A DNA stretch of 64,000 bases from contig NZ_BOOC01000033.1 of NCBI RefSeq assembly GCF_016863035.1, positions 94,553 through 158,552 on the forward strand, given 5' to 3'. Position numbers and translations under genes: made by a program. This stretch comes from Microbispora corallina (GTDB taxonomy: Bacteria; Actinomycetota; Actinomycetes; Streptosporangiales; Streptosporangiaceae). How positions within the stretch are numbered: the first letter of the stretch is position 1; each line of letters opens with the position of its first letter. Below, piece after piece: positions 16,686 to 24,132 of this stretch. The notes beneath the pieces are model-generated. The model saw nothing but the letters and a program-made list of their open reading frames with translations. It was not told the origin of the DNA and did not search any database.

Positions 16686-17072
16686 GTGTACGTGCCACCG
16701 GGCTGGCCGCCCGAGGTCCGGCCGCCGGACAGCCCCGACTGGGAGGTCTCGGCCGTGTCGTGGCTGCTCGACGCCGTCCCGCCGGACTACCGCGGATACG
16801 GCGTGCTGCGCCGCCATCCGCTGGCGCTCGCCCGGATGGCCCGCCAGCACGTCCGGGCGTCGATCGAGGCCGCCAGGGAGGGCTACCGCGGCGCCGCCGT
16901 CGACCTGAAGGACCACCTGCCGCCGCACGCGGTCGAGGCCGTGCTCGACGCCTACCGCCAGGAGGGTCCCCGGCTCGTACGACTGGCCGAGTCGATCGCG
17001 CTGGTGGAGCGGGCGCTCCGGGGGAGCATTTCGTCCCGCGACTCCAGTGACTTCTCGACAAATCGGGCATAA
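16686..17072 (+). CDS. Conserved hypothetical protein, predicted SOS-regulated
   Basis: 128 residues beginning VYVPPGWPPEVRPP. A body with SAVSWLLDAVPPDYRGYGVLRRHPLALARM and RQHVRASIEAAREGYRGAAVDLKDHLPP follows and looks helical and soluble. The pattern belongs to a conserved actinobacterial family without assigned function. GTG 16686 is chosen because the conserved N-terminus begins there and a TATAGT box is placed for a leaderless mRNA; a frame upstream (to 16608) is nonconserved-looking. The exact LexA operator at the promoter predicts induction by DNA damage. Function unknown. Confidence 0.8.
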   Translation: MYVPPGWPPEVRPPDSPDWEVSAVSWLLDAVPPDYRGYGVLRRHPLALARMARQHVRASIEAAREGYRGAAVDLKDHLPPHAVEAVLDAYRQEGPRLVRLAESIALVERALRGSISSRDSSDFSTNRA

Positions 17073-17102
17073 ACCCCAAAAGCGCAATGATTGGGGGCGA
17101 CC

Positions 17103-17537
17103 ATGACCACCCAAGGAGCCGGGAAGAGGGCCCGTGACGTCATGCACGCGGGCGCCCAGTGCGTCGGCGAGCACGACAGCCTACGGACCGCAGCGCAGAT
17201 GATGCGCGACATGGACGTCGGCGCGCTGCCCATCTGCGGCGACGACGACCGCCTCAAGGGGATCATCACGGACCGCGACATCGTGATCAAGTGCATCGCC
17301 GAAGGCGGCGACGTCGACCAGATGACCGCGCGCGAGCTCGCCCACGGGCTCGTGTGGTGCGACGCCGAGACCAGCGTGGAGGACGCGCTGGTGAAGATGG
17401 AGGAGCACAAGATCAAGCGGATGCCGGTGATCGAGAACCACCGCATCGTCGGCATGATCAGCGAGGCCGACCTGGCGAAGGAGCTGCCCGACAGCAAGCT
17501 CGCCGAGTTCGTCCACCGCGTCTACTCGGGAGCCTGA
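17103..17537 (+). CDS. CBS-domain pair protein
   Basis: 144 residues composed of two CBS motifs: ARDVMHAGAQCVGEHDSL to GIITDRDIVIKCIAEG, and AHGLVWCDAETSVEDAL to GMISEADLAKELP. Such stand-alone Bateman modules bind adenosyl nucleotides and often respond to energy or hypoxic/dormancy state in actinobacteria. ATG 17103 is preferred over the TTG at 17091, because GGGGGCG lies three bases before it. It lies 30 bases after the SOS-type gene and may be co-transcribed. The ligand is not predictable from the sequence. Confidence 0.9.
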   Translation: MTTQGAGKRARDVMHAGAQCVGEHDSLRTAAQMMRDMDVGALPICGDDDRLKGIITDRDIVIKCIAEGGDVDQMTARELAHGLVWCDAETSVEDALVKMEEHKIKRMPVIENHRIVGMISEADLAKELPDSKLAEFVHRVYSGA

Positions 17538-17553
17538 AAAGGTTTCACCGGCC

Positions 17554-17581
17554 CCGGGGCGTGAAGGCTTCGCGTCCCCGG
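17554..17581. terminator. Hairpin after the CBS gene
   Basis: CCGGGG and CCCCGG arms enclose a second small GAAG/CTTC stem. It lies 17 bases after the CBS stop. A further perfect hairpin (ACGGGCC-GCC-GGCCCGT, 17612-17628) stands before the convergent gene, so the pair can end transcription from both sides. No T tract is present, as is common in actinomycetes. Confidence 0.55.
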
Positions 17582-17645
17582 TGAGCCGGAGGAATCCGGA
17601 GGATCCCAGTGACGGGCCGCCGGCCCGTGTCCGGTGCGACGCGGG

Positions 17646-18689
17646 TCAGCGGCCCGTGCGATAGGCCACGGCGGCGATGACGCCGATGGCGCCCACGGCG
17701 ACGCCGAGCCATAACAGGGTCATCGAGAGCGGCACGCCGCCCGGCTCGCCCTCCGCCCGCGAGGCGTGCGGCGACGGGCGTCCGGAGGGCTTGGCCGCCC
17801 GCGGGCGGGCCGAGGGCGACGCCGGCCACCCGCGCGCCTCCGGCGGGAGCGGCACGCGGTAGACCGGGCTGCCCGCTCCCTCGGAACCGGTCAGCAGGGC
17901 CGTGCCGTCCCGGGTGTAGGAGATCGACTCGGCCTGCTGCAGCGGCGGCATGGTGACGTGCGCGATCAGCTTCCCCGGGGCGCTGTACACGGACGCCGAG
18001 AAGTACGTGCGGATGACGAAGGCCGACCCGTCCGGCGCGTACGCGGCGTCCGTCGCCATGAGCGGGGCCGGGCCCACCTTGCGCAGCACGTTGACCCGGT
18101 CGGTGCGGAGCCGGGCCGGGGCCTCGTAGACCGAGCCGCTCATCTCCTTGCTGACGACGTAGAGCCGGCCCGTGCGCGGGTTCACCATCACGCCCTCGGC
18201 GTTGCGGCCGCCGCCCTCGTAGCGCAGGCGGTACGCCGTGGCCGGAAGCGTCGCGTCCCGCATCGTGCGCGGCTCGGTCACCTTGTAGACCGTGACGTAC
18301 GGCCAGGCGCCCTCGAGGTTGTCCCCGATGTCGGCGATCCACAGCACGCCCCGGCCGGTCGCCGGGTCCACCGAGGCCGCCATGCCCTCCCAGTCGCGGG
18401 CCGTGGCGCCGCCGATCGTGAACGTGGCCCTGGTGCGCCCGTCCTCGCCCACCGCGAAGATCCTCGGCCCGTCGCCGCTGTCGTTGTGCGTGTAGACGAT
18501 GCCGTCGTGCGTCGGCGAGACCGCCAGCCCGCTCGACTCGGTGATCCGGGCGTCCTTGAACCGGAACAGCGGCCGGTCGTCGTCCGCCCCGGCCGCCGGA
18601 GCCGTGGGCAGGAGCGCCGCCCCGGCGAGAACGAGGACGCCGATCGCCCGCCGGCTGATCCGTACGGCCCCCGCCGGCGTGCTCCCCAT
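17646..18689 (-). CDS. Secreted beta-propeller-like protein with C-terminal membrane anchor
   Basis: 347 residues. Signal peptide to about residue 33 (VLVLAGAALLPTAPAAGA), then repeated blade-like segments: FKDARITESSGLAVSPTHDG, THNDSGDGPRIFAVG, ARDWEGMAASVDPATGRG, WIADIGDNLEGAWPYV, EGVMVNPRTGRLYVVSKE, ATDAAYAPDGSAFVIRTY, ISYTRDGTALLTGSEG. The pattern resembles WD40/phytase-esterase-like propellers. A Pro/Ser/Arg linker and a C-terminal helix (LLWLGVAVGAIGVIAAVAYRTGR) suggest anchoring on the outer face of the membrane. Start ATG 18689 gives the signal peptide; a longer frame adds 20 nonsignal residues. Function unknown. Confidence 0.75.
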   Translation of the reverse strand: MGSTPAGAVRISRRAIGVLVLAGAALLPTAPAAGADDDRPLFRFKDARITESSGLAVSPTHDGIVYTHNDSGDGPRIFAVGEDGRTRATFTIGGATARDWEGMAASVDPATGRGVLWIADIGDNLEGAWPYVTVYKVTEPRTMRDATLPATAYRLRYEGGGRNAEGVMVNPRTGRLYVVSKEMSGSVYEAPARLRTDRVNVLRKVGPAPLMATDAAYAPDGSAFVIRTYFSASVYSAPGKLIAHVTMPPLQQAESISYTRDGTALLTGSEGAGSPVYRVPLPPEARGWPASPSARPRAAKPSGRPSPHASRAEGEPGGVPLSMTLLWLGVAVGAIGVIAAVAYRTGR

Positions 18690-18809
18690 GCGGTCATCAT
18701 TCCCGATCCGCCGCCTCCCCGCGTCGCGCCCGGATCCCGAACACCACAAACCCCGGGCCCGCTCCCGTCAAGGACGGCCTCGCGCCGACGGCGGCCGACG
18801 GCCGTGTCC

Positions 18810-18840
18810 CTCGACTGGAGTCCACTCCAGGTTCATAGGG
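18810..18840 (+). promoter_or_regulatory. MerR-type promoter with dyad in a long spacer
   Basis: CTCGAC (18810-18815) as -35, then the dyad CTGGAGT-CC-ACTCCAG (18815-18830), then a -10-like CATAGG or ATAGGG (18834-18840). A palindrome filling an overlong 18-19 base spacer is the signature of promoters activated by MerR-family regulators. No merR gene is present in the window. Confidence 0.6.
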
Positions 18841-18848
18841 TGGAGGAC

Positions 18849-19817
18849 ATGGATTACCGACAACTCGGCCGGACCGGTCTCAAGGTCAGCCCGCTCTGCC
18901 TGGGCACGATGAACTTCGGCCCGGTGACCGCCGAAGAGGACTCCTACGCGATCATGGATCGCGCACACGAGGTGGGGATCAACTTCTTCGACACCGCCAA
19001 CGTGTACGGCTGGAAGCAGGGAGAGGGGGTCACCGAGCAGATCATCGGACGGTGGTTCGCCCAGGGCGGCGGGCGCCGGGAGAAGACGGTCATCGCCACC
19101 AAGCTGTACGGCGCGATGGGCGACTGGCCGAACGAGAACCTGCTGTCCGCCCTGAACATCCGTCGCGCCTGCGAGGCGTCGCTCAGGCGGCTGCAGACCG
19201 ACTACATCGACGTCTACCAGGCCCACCACGTCGACCGGAACACGCCCTTCGAGGAGTTCTGGGAGGCCATGGACATCCTGAAGCAGCAGGGCAAGATCCT
19301 TTACGTGGGGTCGTCCAACTTCGCGGGCTGGCACATCGCGAAGGCCCAGGAGTCGGCGGCCCGCCGCGGCACCCTCGGCCTGGTGAGCGAGCAGACCCAC
19401 TACAACCTGCTCGTACGGGCGCCCGAGCTCGAGGTGATCCCGGCCTGCCTCGACTACGGCGTGGGCCTGATCCCGTGGAGCCCGCTGGCCGGCGGGCTGC
19501 TCGGCGGCATCCTGCGGAAGATCGACAAGGGCCGTTCCGCCGCGGATCGCGTGGTCAACGAGCTGGCCAAGCACCGGGACAAGATCGAGCGGTACGAGGC
19601 GTTCTGCGACGAGATCGGCGAGGAGCCGGCCAACGTGGCGCTCGCCTGGCTGCTTGCGCAGCCCGCGGTGACCGCCCCGATCATCGGCCCCCGGACGATC
19701 GAGCAGCTCGACGGGGCGCTGGCGGTGCCGGACCTCACGCTGTCGGACAAGGCGCTGGCGCGGCTCGACGAGATCTTCCCGGGCTACAAGACGGCCCCGG
19801 AGGAGTACGCCTGGTAG
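18849..19817 (+). CDS. Aldo/keto reductase
   Basis: 322 residues, the standard AKR length. N-terminal MDYRQLGRTGLKVSPLCLG, catalytic Asp and Tyr in FFDTANVYGW, Lys in VIATKLYG, His in YQAHHVDRNTP, and the NADPH-binding C-terminus (PIIGPRTIEQLDGAL). It reduces aldehydes or ketones, likely with NADPH; substrate not predictable. The ATG is preceded closely by GGAGG. It is monocistronic and sits behind a MerR-type promoter, which suggests induction by an electrophile, drug or metal. Confidence 0.9.
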   Translation: MDYRQLGRTGLKVSPLCLGTMNFGPVTAEEDSYAIMDRAHEVGINFFDTANVYGWKQGEGVTEQIIGRWFAQGGGRREKTVIATKLYGAMGDWPNENLLSALNIRRACEASLRRLQTDYIDVYQAHHVDRNTPFEEFWEAMDILKQQGKILYVGSSNFAGWHIAKAQESAARRGTLGLVSEQTHYNLLVRAPELEVIPACLDYGVGLIPWSPLAGGLLGGILRKIDKGRSAADRVVNELAKHRDKIERYEAFCDEIGEEPANVALAWLLAQPAVTAPIIGPRTIEQLDGALAVPDLTLSDKALARLDEIFPGYKTAPEEYAW

Positions 19818-19829
19818 CCGTGCGGCGGC

Positions 19830-19916
19830 TCAGGAGTTGAGCAGAGCCCCGACGACGACGATGAGCACGAGCAGCGTGAGCACCGTGGGCAGCAGCCAGC
19901 GACGAGGACGATCCAC
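19830..19916 (-). CDS. Small single-helix membrane protein (28 aa)
   Basis: A 28-residue frame with GTG start: MDRPRRWLLPTVLTLLVL followed by IVVVGALLNS. Basic N-terminus and one membrane helix. Proteins with a DRPRRWLLP start and the same size occur widely in actinomycetes. It lies 10 bases behind the RNA phosphodiesterase gene on the same strand and ends 12 bases before the convergent reductase stop. A ribosome site is weak (AAGG next to the start). Function unknown. Confidence 0.55.
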   Translation of the reverse strand: MDRPRRWLLPTVLTLLVLIVVVGALLNS

Positions 19917-19926
19917 GCCTTGGAGC

Positions 19927-20484
19927 CTAGTCCGGGGAGCCCAATGGGTAGGCCTCGACCGGCTCGTAGCGCACCCGCGGACCCAGGTGGCTGCGAACGA
20001 GGTGGACGGCGTCCGCCGTCCAGCGCCGGCCGCTGAACGCGTCCAGCGAGCCCACGAGCGGTCGCAGGTCGTCGCCGTCGCGTGAACGGGCCAGGGTCAG
20101 GTGGGGGTGGAACCGCTTGCGGTCCGCCTCCCCGGCCCCGGCCCGCTCGGCGCCCGCCGCGAGCGACTGCGCCAGCCGCGTCAGGGGCGGTTCGGCCTCC
20201 AGGCCGAGCCAGAAGACCCGTCCCCGCCCGGCGGAGGGGAAGGCGCCCGCCCCGGCGAACGCCAGCGTGACGGCCGCGTGCCGGGCGGCGGCCCGGGTGA
20301 GCCTCGTGCTCAGGCCGGGCAGCACGCGGTCGGGCACCTCGCCCAGGAAGGCGAGCGTCACGTGCCACAGCGCCGGGTCGATCCACCGCAGGCCCGGCCA
20401 CCGGGGCCGTACGGGGCCGAGCGACTCGGCGACCTCCTCCAGGACCTCAGGCGGCGGCAGCAGTGCCACGAAGAGTCTGCTCAC
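19927..20484 (-). CDS. thpR: RNA 2',3'-cyclic phosphodiesterase (2'-5' RNA ligase family)
   Basis: 185 residues with N-terminal MSRLFVALLPPPEVLEEV and the two HxTx catalytic motifs, H41-V-T43-L and H128-L-T130-L, of the 2H phosphoesterase fold. The enzyme opens 2',3'-cyclic phosphates, as in tRNA halves or RNA repair. Its start lies 38 bases inside the end of the MFS gene, so the two are overlapped and translationally linked. Confidence 0.92.
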   Translation of the reverse strand: MSRLFVALLPPPEVLEEVAESLGPVRPRWPGLRWIDPALWHVTLAFLGEVPDRVLPGLSTRLTRAAARHAAVTLAFAGAGAFPSAGRGRVFWLGLEAEPPLTRLAQSLAAGAERAGAGEADRKRFHPHLTLARSRDGDDLRPLVGSLDAFSGRRWTADAVHLVRSHLGPRVRYEPVEAYPLGSPD

Positions 20485-21700
20485 GCGGCGATTGTGCCCC
20501 GGCGGCGATCCGCGCCGCGACGGCCCGCGTCACCAGGACGGCGAGGCCGACGCCGGCCATGCTCAGCGTGCCGGCGGCGACGACGGCGACGCGCGGCCCG
20601 GCGAGCTCGCTCAGCCATCCGACCAGGGGCGCCCCGATGGGCGCGCCGCCGGTGAAGACGAGCACGTAGATCCCCATGACGCGGCCGCGCATGGCCGGGG
20701 ACGCGCCCAGCTGCACGATCGTGTTGGCCGTCGTGTTGACCGTGATCATGGCCATGCCCGCGGGCACGAGCAGCAGGAGGAACGCCGGGTAGACCGGCGC
20801 GAGCCCGGCGGCCACCTGGAACAGGCCGAAGCACAGCGCCCCGGCGAGCAGGAACCGGCGGCTCGGCTTGACGCGGCGCGCGGCCAGCAGGGCGCCGCCG
20901 AAGGCCCCCACGGCGAACGCGCTGGAGGCGATGCCGAACGACGACGCCCCCGCGCCGTACACCTGGCGGGCCATCAGCGCGATGCTCGTCGAGAAGCTCT
21001 GCGCGAAGATCGCCATGAACGCCACGATCAGCAGCGGGAGCATCAGGTCGGGACGGCCCCCGACGTAGCGCAGGCCCTCGCGGAGCTGGCCCTTGGCCCG
21101 GGGGACGGGCTCGGGGCTGCGCAGCTCGGAGGCCCGCATGAGGACGAGCCCGGCGATGACGGCCGCGAACGACGCCGCGTTCAGCAGGAAGATCGGGCCG
21201 GTGCCCATCCAGTAGATGAGCACGCCGGCGAGGGCCGGGCCGACGACCCTGGCCAGGTTGAACGTCGAGCTGTTCAGCGCGATGGCGTTCGGCAGGTCCC
21301 GGCGGCCGACCATCTCGACGACGAACGACTGCCGCGTGGGCACCTCGACGCAGGAGATCAGGCCCGAGGTGAACGCCATGGCGTACACGTGCCAGACCTG
21401 GGCGTTCCCGGTGGTGACCAGCACGCCCATGGTCAGCGCGAGCAGGCCCATGAGCGACTGGGCCACGACGAGCACCCTGCGCTTCGGGTAGCGGTCGGCG
21501 AGCATGCCGCCGAACAGGCCGAACAGCATCACCGGCAGGAACTGCAGGGCGACCGTCACGCCGAGGGCCGAGCCGCTGCCGTGGGTGAGGTCGAGCACCA
21601 GCCAGTCCTGGGCGGTGCGCTGCATCCAGGTCCCGATGTTGGAGACGACGCCGCCGGCCGCGAACAGCCGGTAGTTGTGGTTCCGCAGCGAGCGGAACAT
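20447..21700 (-). CDS. MFS transporter (MarR-linked exporter)
   Basis: 417 residues with about twelve membrane helices. N-terminal MFRSLRNHNYRLFAAGGVVSN and the loop GGMLADRYPKRRVLVVAQ match the MFS_3/enterobactin-exporter-like group. ATG 21700 starts five bases after the MarR stop; a longer frame upstream belongs to marR shadow. The MarR/MFS operon arrangement suggests export of a small toxic compound. The C-terminus overlaps thpR. Confidence 0.88.
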   Translation of the reverse strand: MFRSLRNHNYRLFAAGGVVSNIGTWMQRTAQDWLVLDLTHGSGSALGVTVALQFLPVMLFGLFGGMLADRYPKRRVLVVAQSLMGLLALTMGVLVTTGNAQVWHVYAMAFTSGLISCVEVPTRQSFVVEMVGRRDLPNAIALNSSTFNLARVVGPALAGVLIYWMGTGPIFLLNAASFAAVIAGLVLMRASELRSPEPVPRAKGQLREGLRYVGGRPDLMLPLLIVAFMAIFAQSFSTSIALMARQVYGAGASSFGIASSAFAVGAFGGALLAARRVKPSRRFLLAGALCFGLFQVAAGLAPVYPAFLLLLVPAGMAMITVNTTANTIVQLGASPAMRGRVMGIYVLVFTGGAPIGAPLVGWLSELAGPRVAVVAAGTLSMAGVGLAVLVTRAVAARIAAGAQSPREQTLRGTAAAA

Positions 21701-21705
21701 GCCGC

Positions 21706-22149
21706 CTACATCTTCGAGAGCTTCTCCAGGATCGGCGCCGCCGCGCGCAGCGTCGCCCGCTCCTCGGCCGTCAGCTCCTTGAGCCGCTGGGCCAGCCACG
21801 CCTCCTTGGTGCGGCGCTCCTCCTTGAGCAGCGCCGCCCCCGCCGCCGTCACGCTGACCGTCACCTGCCGCCGGTCGCTCGGGTGCGGGCTGCGGGCCAG
21901 CAGCCCCCGCTCCTCCAGCTTGGCGATCACACGGGTCATCGAGGGCGGCTGCACCTTCTCGTGCTCCGCGAGCTCGCTTGGGGTCATGGCGGGCTGACGC
22001 TCGACGGCGGCCAGCGTCGCGAGCTGGGTGGGCGTCAGCGAGTGGTGGGCGGCCTGCTTGCGCATTCGCCGCGTCAAGCGCGCGAGCGAGACGCGCAACG
22101 CGGAGGCGAGACCGGCGTCGCTGCGAAGGTTCTGGGCGTTCGTTAGCAT
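21706..22149 (-). CDS. MarR-family transcriptional regulator
   Basis: 147 residues. Winged helix with LTPTQLATLAAVERQPAM, recognition helix around EKVQPPSMTRVIAKLEERG, wing RSPHPSDRRQVTVSVT, and dimerising helices at both ends. It is the first gene of a MarR-MFS operon. Its start codon lies inside an inverted repeat that also covers the transcription start, so autorepression is expected. Confidence 0.93.
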   Translation of the reverse strand: MLTNAQNLRSDAGLASALRVSLARLTRRMRKQAAHHSLTPTQLATLAAVERQPAMTPSELAEHEKVQPPSMTRVIAKLEERGLLARSPHPSDRRQVTVSVTAAGAALLKEERRTKEAWLAQRLKELTAEERATLRAAAPILEKLSKM

Positions 22150-22173
22150 AAGTCATTACCTTCGCTAACTATA
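22142..22173 (-). promoter_or_regulatory. marR promoter and candidate autoregulatory operator
   Basis: Reading leftward: TTGCCG (-35, near 22192-22197), an 18-base spacer, TATAGT (-10, 22173-22168), then GTTAGC (22169-22164) paired with GCTAAC (22147-22142). The arms are 6 bases with 16 between them. The operator spans the transcription start, the ribosome site and the ATG. Confidence 0.55.
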
Positions 22174-22234
22174 TAGGTCTGGGTCCTATTCCGGCAAACC
22201 GTACATTGTGCTCCGTTCACCCCCGTGAGACGGC

Positions 22235-22282
22235 GGGAGGCCGGGCGGAACAGGGTCGCGACCCCGTCCGCACCGGCCTCCC
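22235..22282. terminator. Long hairpin after the purine permease gene
   Basis: GGGAGGCCGG (22235-22244) pairs with CCGGCCTCCC (22273-22282); inside it CGGA/TCCG and GGGTCGCGACCC extend the stem. It begins seven bases after the leftward permease stop and separates it from marR. Confidence 0.7.
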
Positions 22283-22288
22283 TGCCGT

Positions 22289-23773
22289 TCAGCCCAGGCC
22301 GAGCAGGCTCTTGATGGGCTCGAGCGCGAAGTAGACGACGAACAGCGCGGCCACCAGCCACAGCAGCGGGTGGACCTGCGACGCCTTGCCGCGGAACGCC
22401 TTGATCGCGACGTAGCTCACGAAGCCCGCGCCGATGCCGGCGGTGATCGAGTACGTGAACGGCATGAGCACGATGGTCAGGAACGCCGGGATCGCGGTCT
22501 CGAAGTCGCTGAAGTCGATCTCCTTGACCTGCGTCATCATGAGGAAGCCGACGATCACCAGCGCCGGGGTGGCCGCCTCGAACGGCACGATCTCGGTCAG
22601 CGGCGCGAAGAACATGGCCACCAGGAACAGCAGGCCGGTGACCACGCTCGCGAGGCCCGTCCTGGCGCCCTCGCCGACGCCGGCCGCCGACTCGATGTAC
22701 GTCGTGTTGGACGAGACGCTCGCGGCGCCGCCGGCCGCCGCGGCGAGCGAGTCGACCAGCAGGATCTCCCGGGTGCGCTCGACCGTGCCGTCCTCCCGGA
22801 CCAGCCCGGCCTGCCGGCCGACGCCGACGATCGTGCCCATCGTGTCGAAGAAGTCCGCCAGCATGAGCGTGAAGACGAACATCACGGCCGCCAGGCCGCC
22901 GATCTTGCCGAAGCTCCCGAAGAGGCTGAACTGCCCGAGCAGCGACAGGTCGGGCGTCCCGAACACCGTGGAGGGCCAGGTAGGAACCGTGAGGCTCCAG
23001 GCGTCCGGGTTGACCGCCTTGCCGTTCACGACCTGCGGGCCGAGCTTCGCGATCGCCTCCACGACGATCGCGAGGACGGTGGTGCCGACGATGCCGAGCA
23101 GGATCGCGCCCTTGACCTTCCTGGCCACGAGGAACGCGGTGACCAGCAGGCCGACGACGAAGACGAGGGTCGGCCAGCCCGTCAGCGAGCCGTTGCCGAG
23201 GACGCCCAGCTTCACGGGAACAGTGGTGTTGCTCGCGTCGGGCATCCGCCGCACGAACCCGGCGTCCACGAACCCGATCAGCGCGATGAACAGGCCGATG
23301 CCGACGCTGATGGCGGTCTTCAACTCGGCCGGGATGGCATGGAAGACCGCGACCCGGAAGCCGGTCGCCACCAGGATCGCGATGACGATGCCCTCCAGGA
23401 CCACCAGGCCCATGGCGTCCTCCCACGACACCTGGCTCGCGATGCCGAAGGCGACGAACGCGTTCAGGCCCAGCCCGGTCGCCAGCGCGAACGGCACCCG
23501 GCCGAACACGCCCATCGCGATCGTGAGCACGCCCGCGACGAACGCCGTGGCCGCCGCGACGAGCGGGAGGTTGGGGGCGGCGCCGTCGCCGAGGAACTGG
23601 CCCGTCTTGTCGGCCACGGTGCCGATGATGATCGGGTTGAGCACGACGATGTAGGCCATGGTGAAGAACGTGGCGAAGCCGCCGCGGACCTCCTGGCCCA
23701 CGCTGGATCCGCGCGCCGATATGAAGAAGTAGCGATCGAGGAAACTGGGGGTTTCAGGTCGGTTCTCAGTCAC
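22289..23773 (-). CDS. NCS2 family purine permease (AzgA/PbuG-like)
   Basis: 494 residues with 12-14 hydrophobic segments. Family markers: FFTMAYIVVLNPIIIG near the N-terminus, GRVPFALATGLGLNAFVAFG, TLMLADFFDTMGTIVGV and EIDFSDFETAIPAFLTIVLMPFTYSI. These match adenine/guanine/hypoxanthine:proton symporters of the AzgA group. GTG 23773 is chosen because the conserved RFFISARGS region follows soon after; a GTG at 23800 adds nine residues. No purine riboswitch motif is visible upstream. Confidence 0.9.
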   Translation of the reverse strand: MTENRPETPSFLDRYFFISARGSSVGQEVRGGFATFFTMAYIVVLNPIIIGTVADKTGQFLGDGAAPNLPLVAAATAFVAGVLTIAMGVFGRVPFALATGLGLNAFVAFGIASQVSWEDAMGLVVLEGIVIAILVATGFRVAVFHAIPAELKTAISVGIGLFIALIGFVDAGFVRRMPDASNTTVPVKLGVLGNGSLTGWPTLVFVVGLLVTAFLVARKVKGAILLGIVGTTVLAIVVEAIAKLGPQVVNGKAVNPDAWSLTVPTWPSTVFGTPDLSLLGQFSLFGSFGKIGGLAAVMFVFTLMLADFFDTMGTIVGVGRQAGLVREDGTVERTREILLVDSLAAAAGGAASVSSNTTYIESAAGVGEGARTGLASVVTGLLFLVAMFFAPLTEIVPFEAATPALVIVGFLMMTQVKEIDFSDFETAIPAFLTIVLMPFTYSITAGIGAGFVSYVAIKAFRGKASQVHPLLWLVAALFVVYFALEPIKSLLGLG

Positions 23774-23837
23774 GCGCGCAGAGTGACAGGGCCTTACCAC
23801 CAGCGGAAAGAGTCCTGCGACCAGCGTTGTCCTTTTG

Positions 23838-23851
23838 TGACCGATTTGTCA
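23838..23851. promoter_or_regulatory. Inverted repeat between divergent genes
   Basis: TGAC-CGATTT-GTCA lies between the purine permease and the DUF2530 gene. It could be an operator for either; arms are only 4 bases, so chance is not excluded. Confidence 0.25.
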
Positions 23852-23879
23852 TAAAGGGGCGGGCATTAAGCTTGATTCT

Positions 23880-24092
23880 GTGACTGAGCAGCGGCGCCCG
23901 GATCCCGAGCCCCTCAAGACGAAGGACACGCTCACGATCCTGACCGGCACGGCCTTATGGGCCGTCGCCCTCGTCGTGGTCGCGCTGGTCGTCCGCCCCG
24001 CCGACACCCGGCCCGTCTGGACGTGCGTCGCCGGCATCGGGCTCGGACTGTTCGGCCTCCTCTACGTCCGCCGCCGCGACTCCCGCCGCTGA
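23880..24092 (+). CDS. DUF2530 small membrane protein
   Basis: 70 residues with two membrane helices (LTILTGTALWAVALVVVALVV and WTCVAGIGLGLFGLLYV), an acidic linker and a basic RRRDSRR end. This is the DUF2530 pattern: PEPLKTKDTLTILTGTALW and PVWTCVAGIGLG. GTG start; a TAAGCT box seven bases upstream suggests a leaderless mRNA. It is divergent from the purine permease. Function unknown. Confidence 0.82.
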   Translation: MTEQRRPDPEPLKTKDTLTILTGTALWAVALVVVALVVRPADTRPVWTCVAGIGLGLFGLLYVRRRDSRR

Positions 24093-24132
24093 CCTCCCGC
24101 CACTCGTCTCCCGGCGGATCGCGGGCGGACGG

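Noticed and set aside
23774..23880. Purine riboswitch before the purine permease
   Set aside because: The conserved junction and loop sequences of the purine aptamer are not found.
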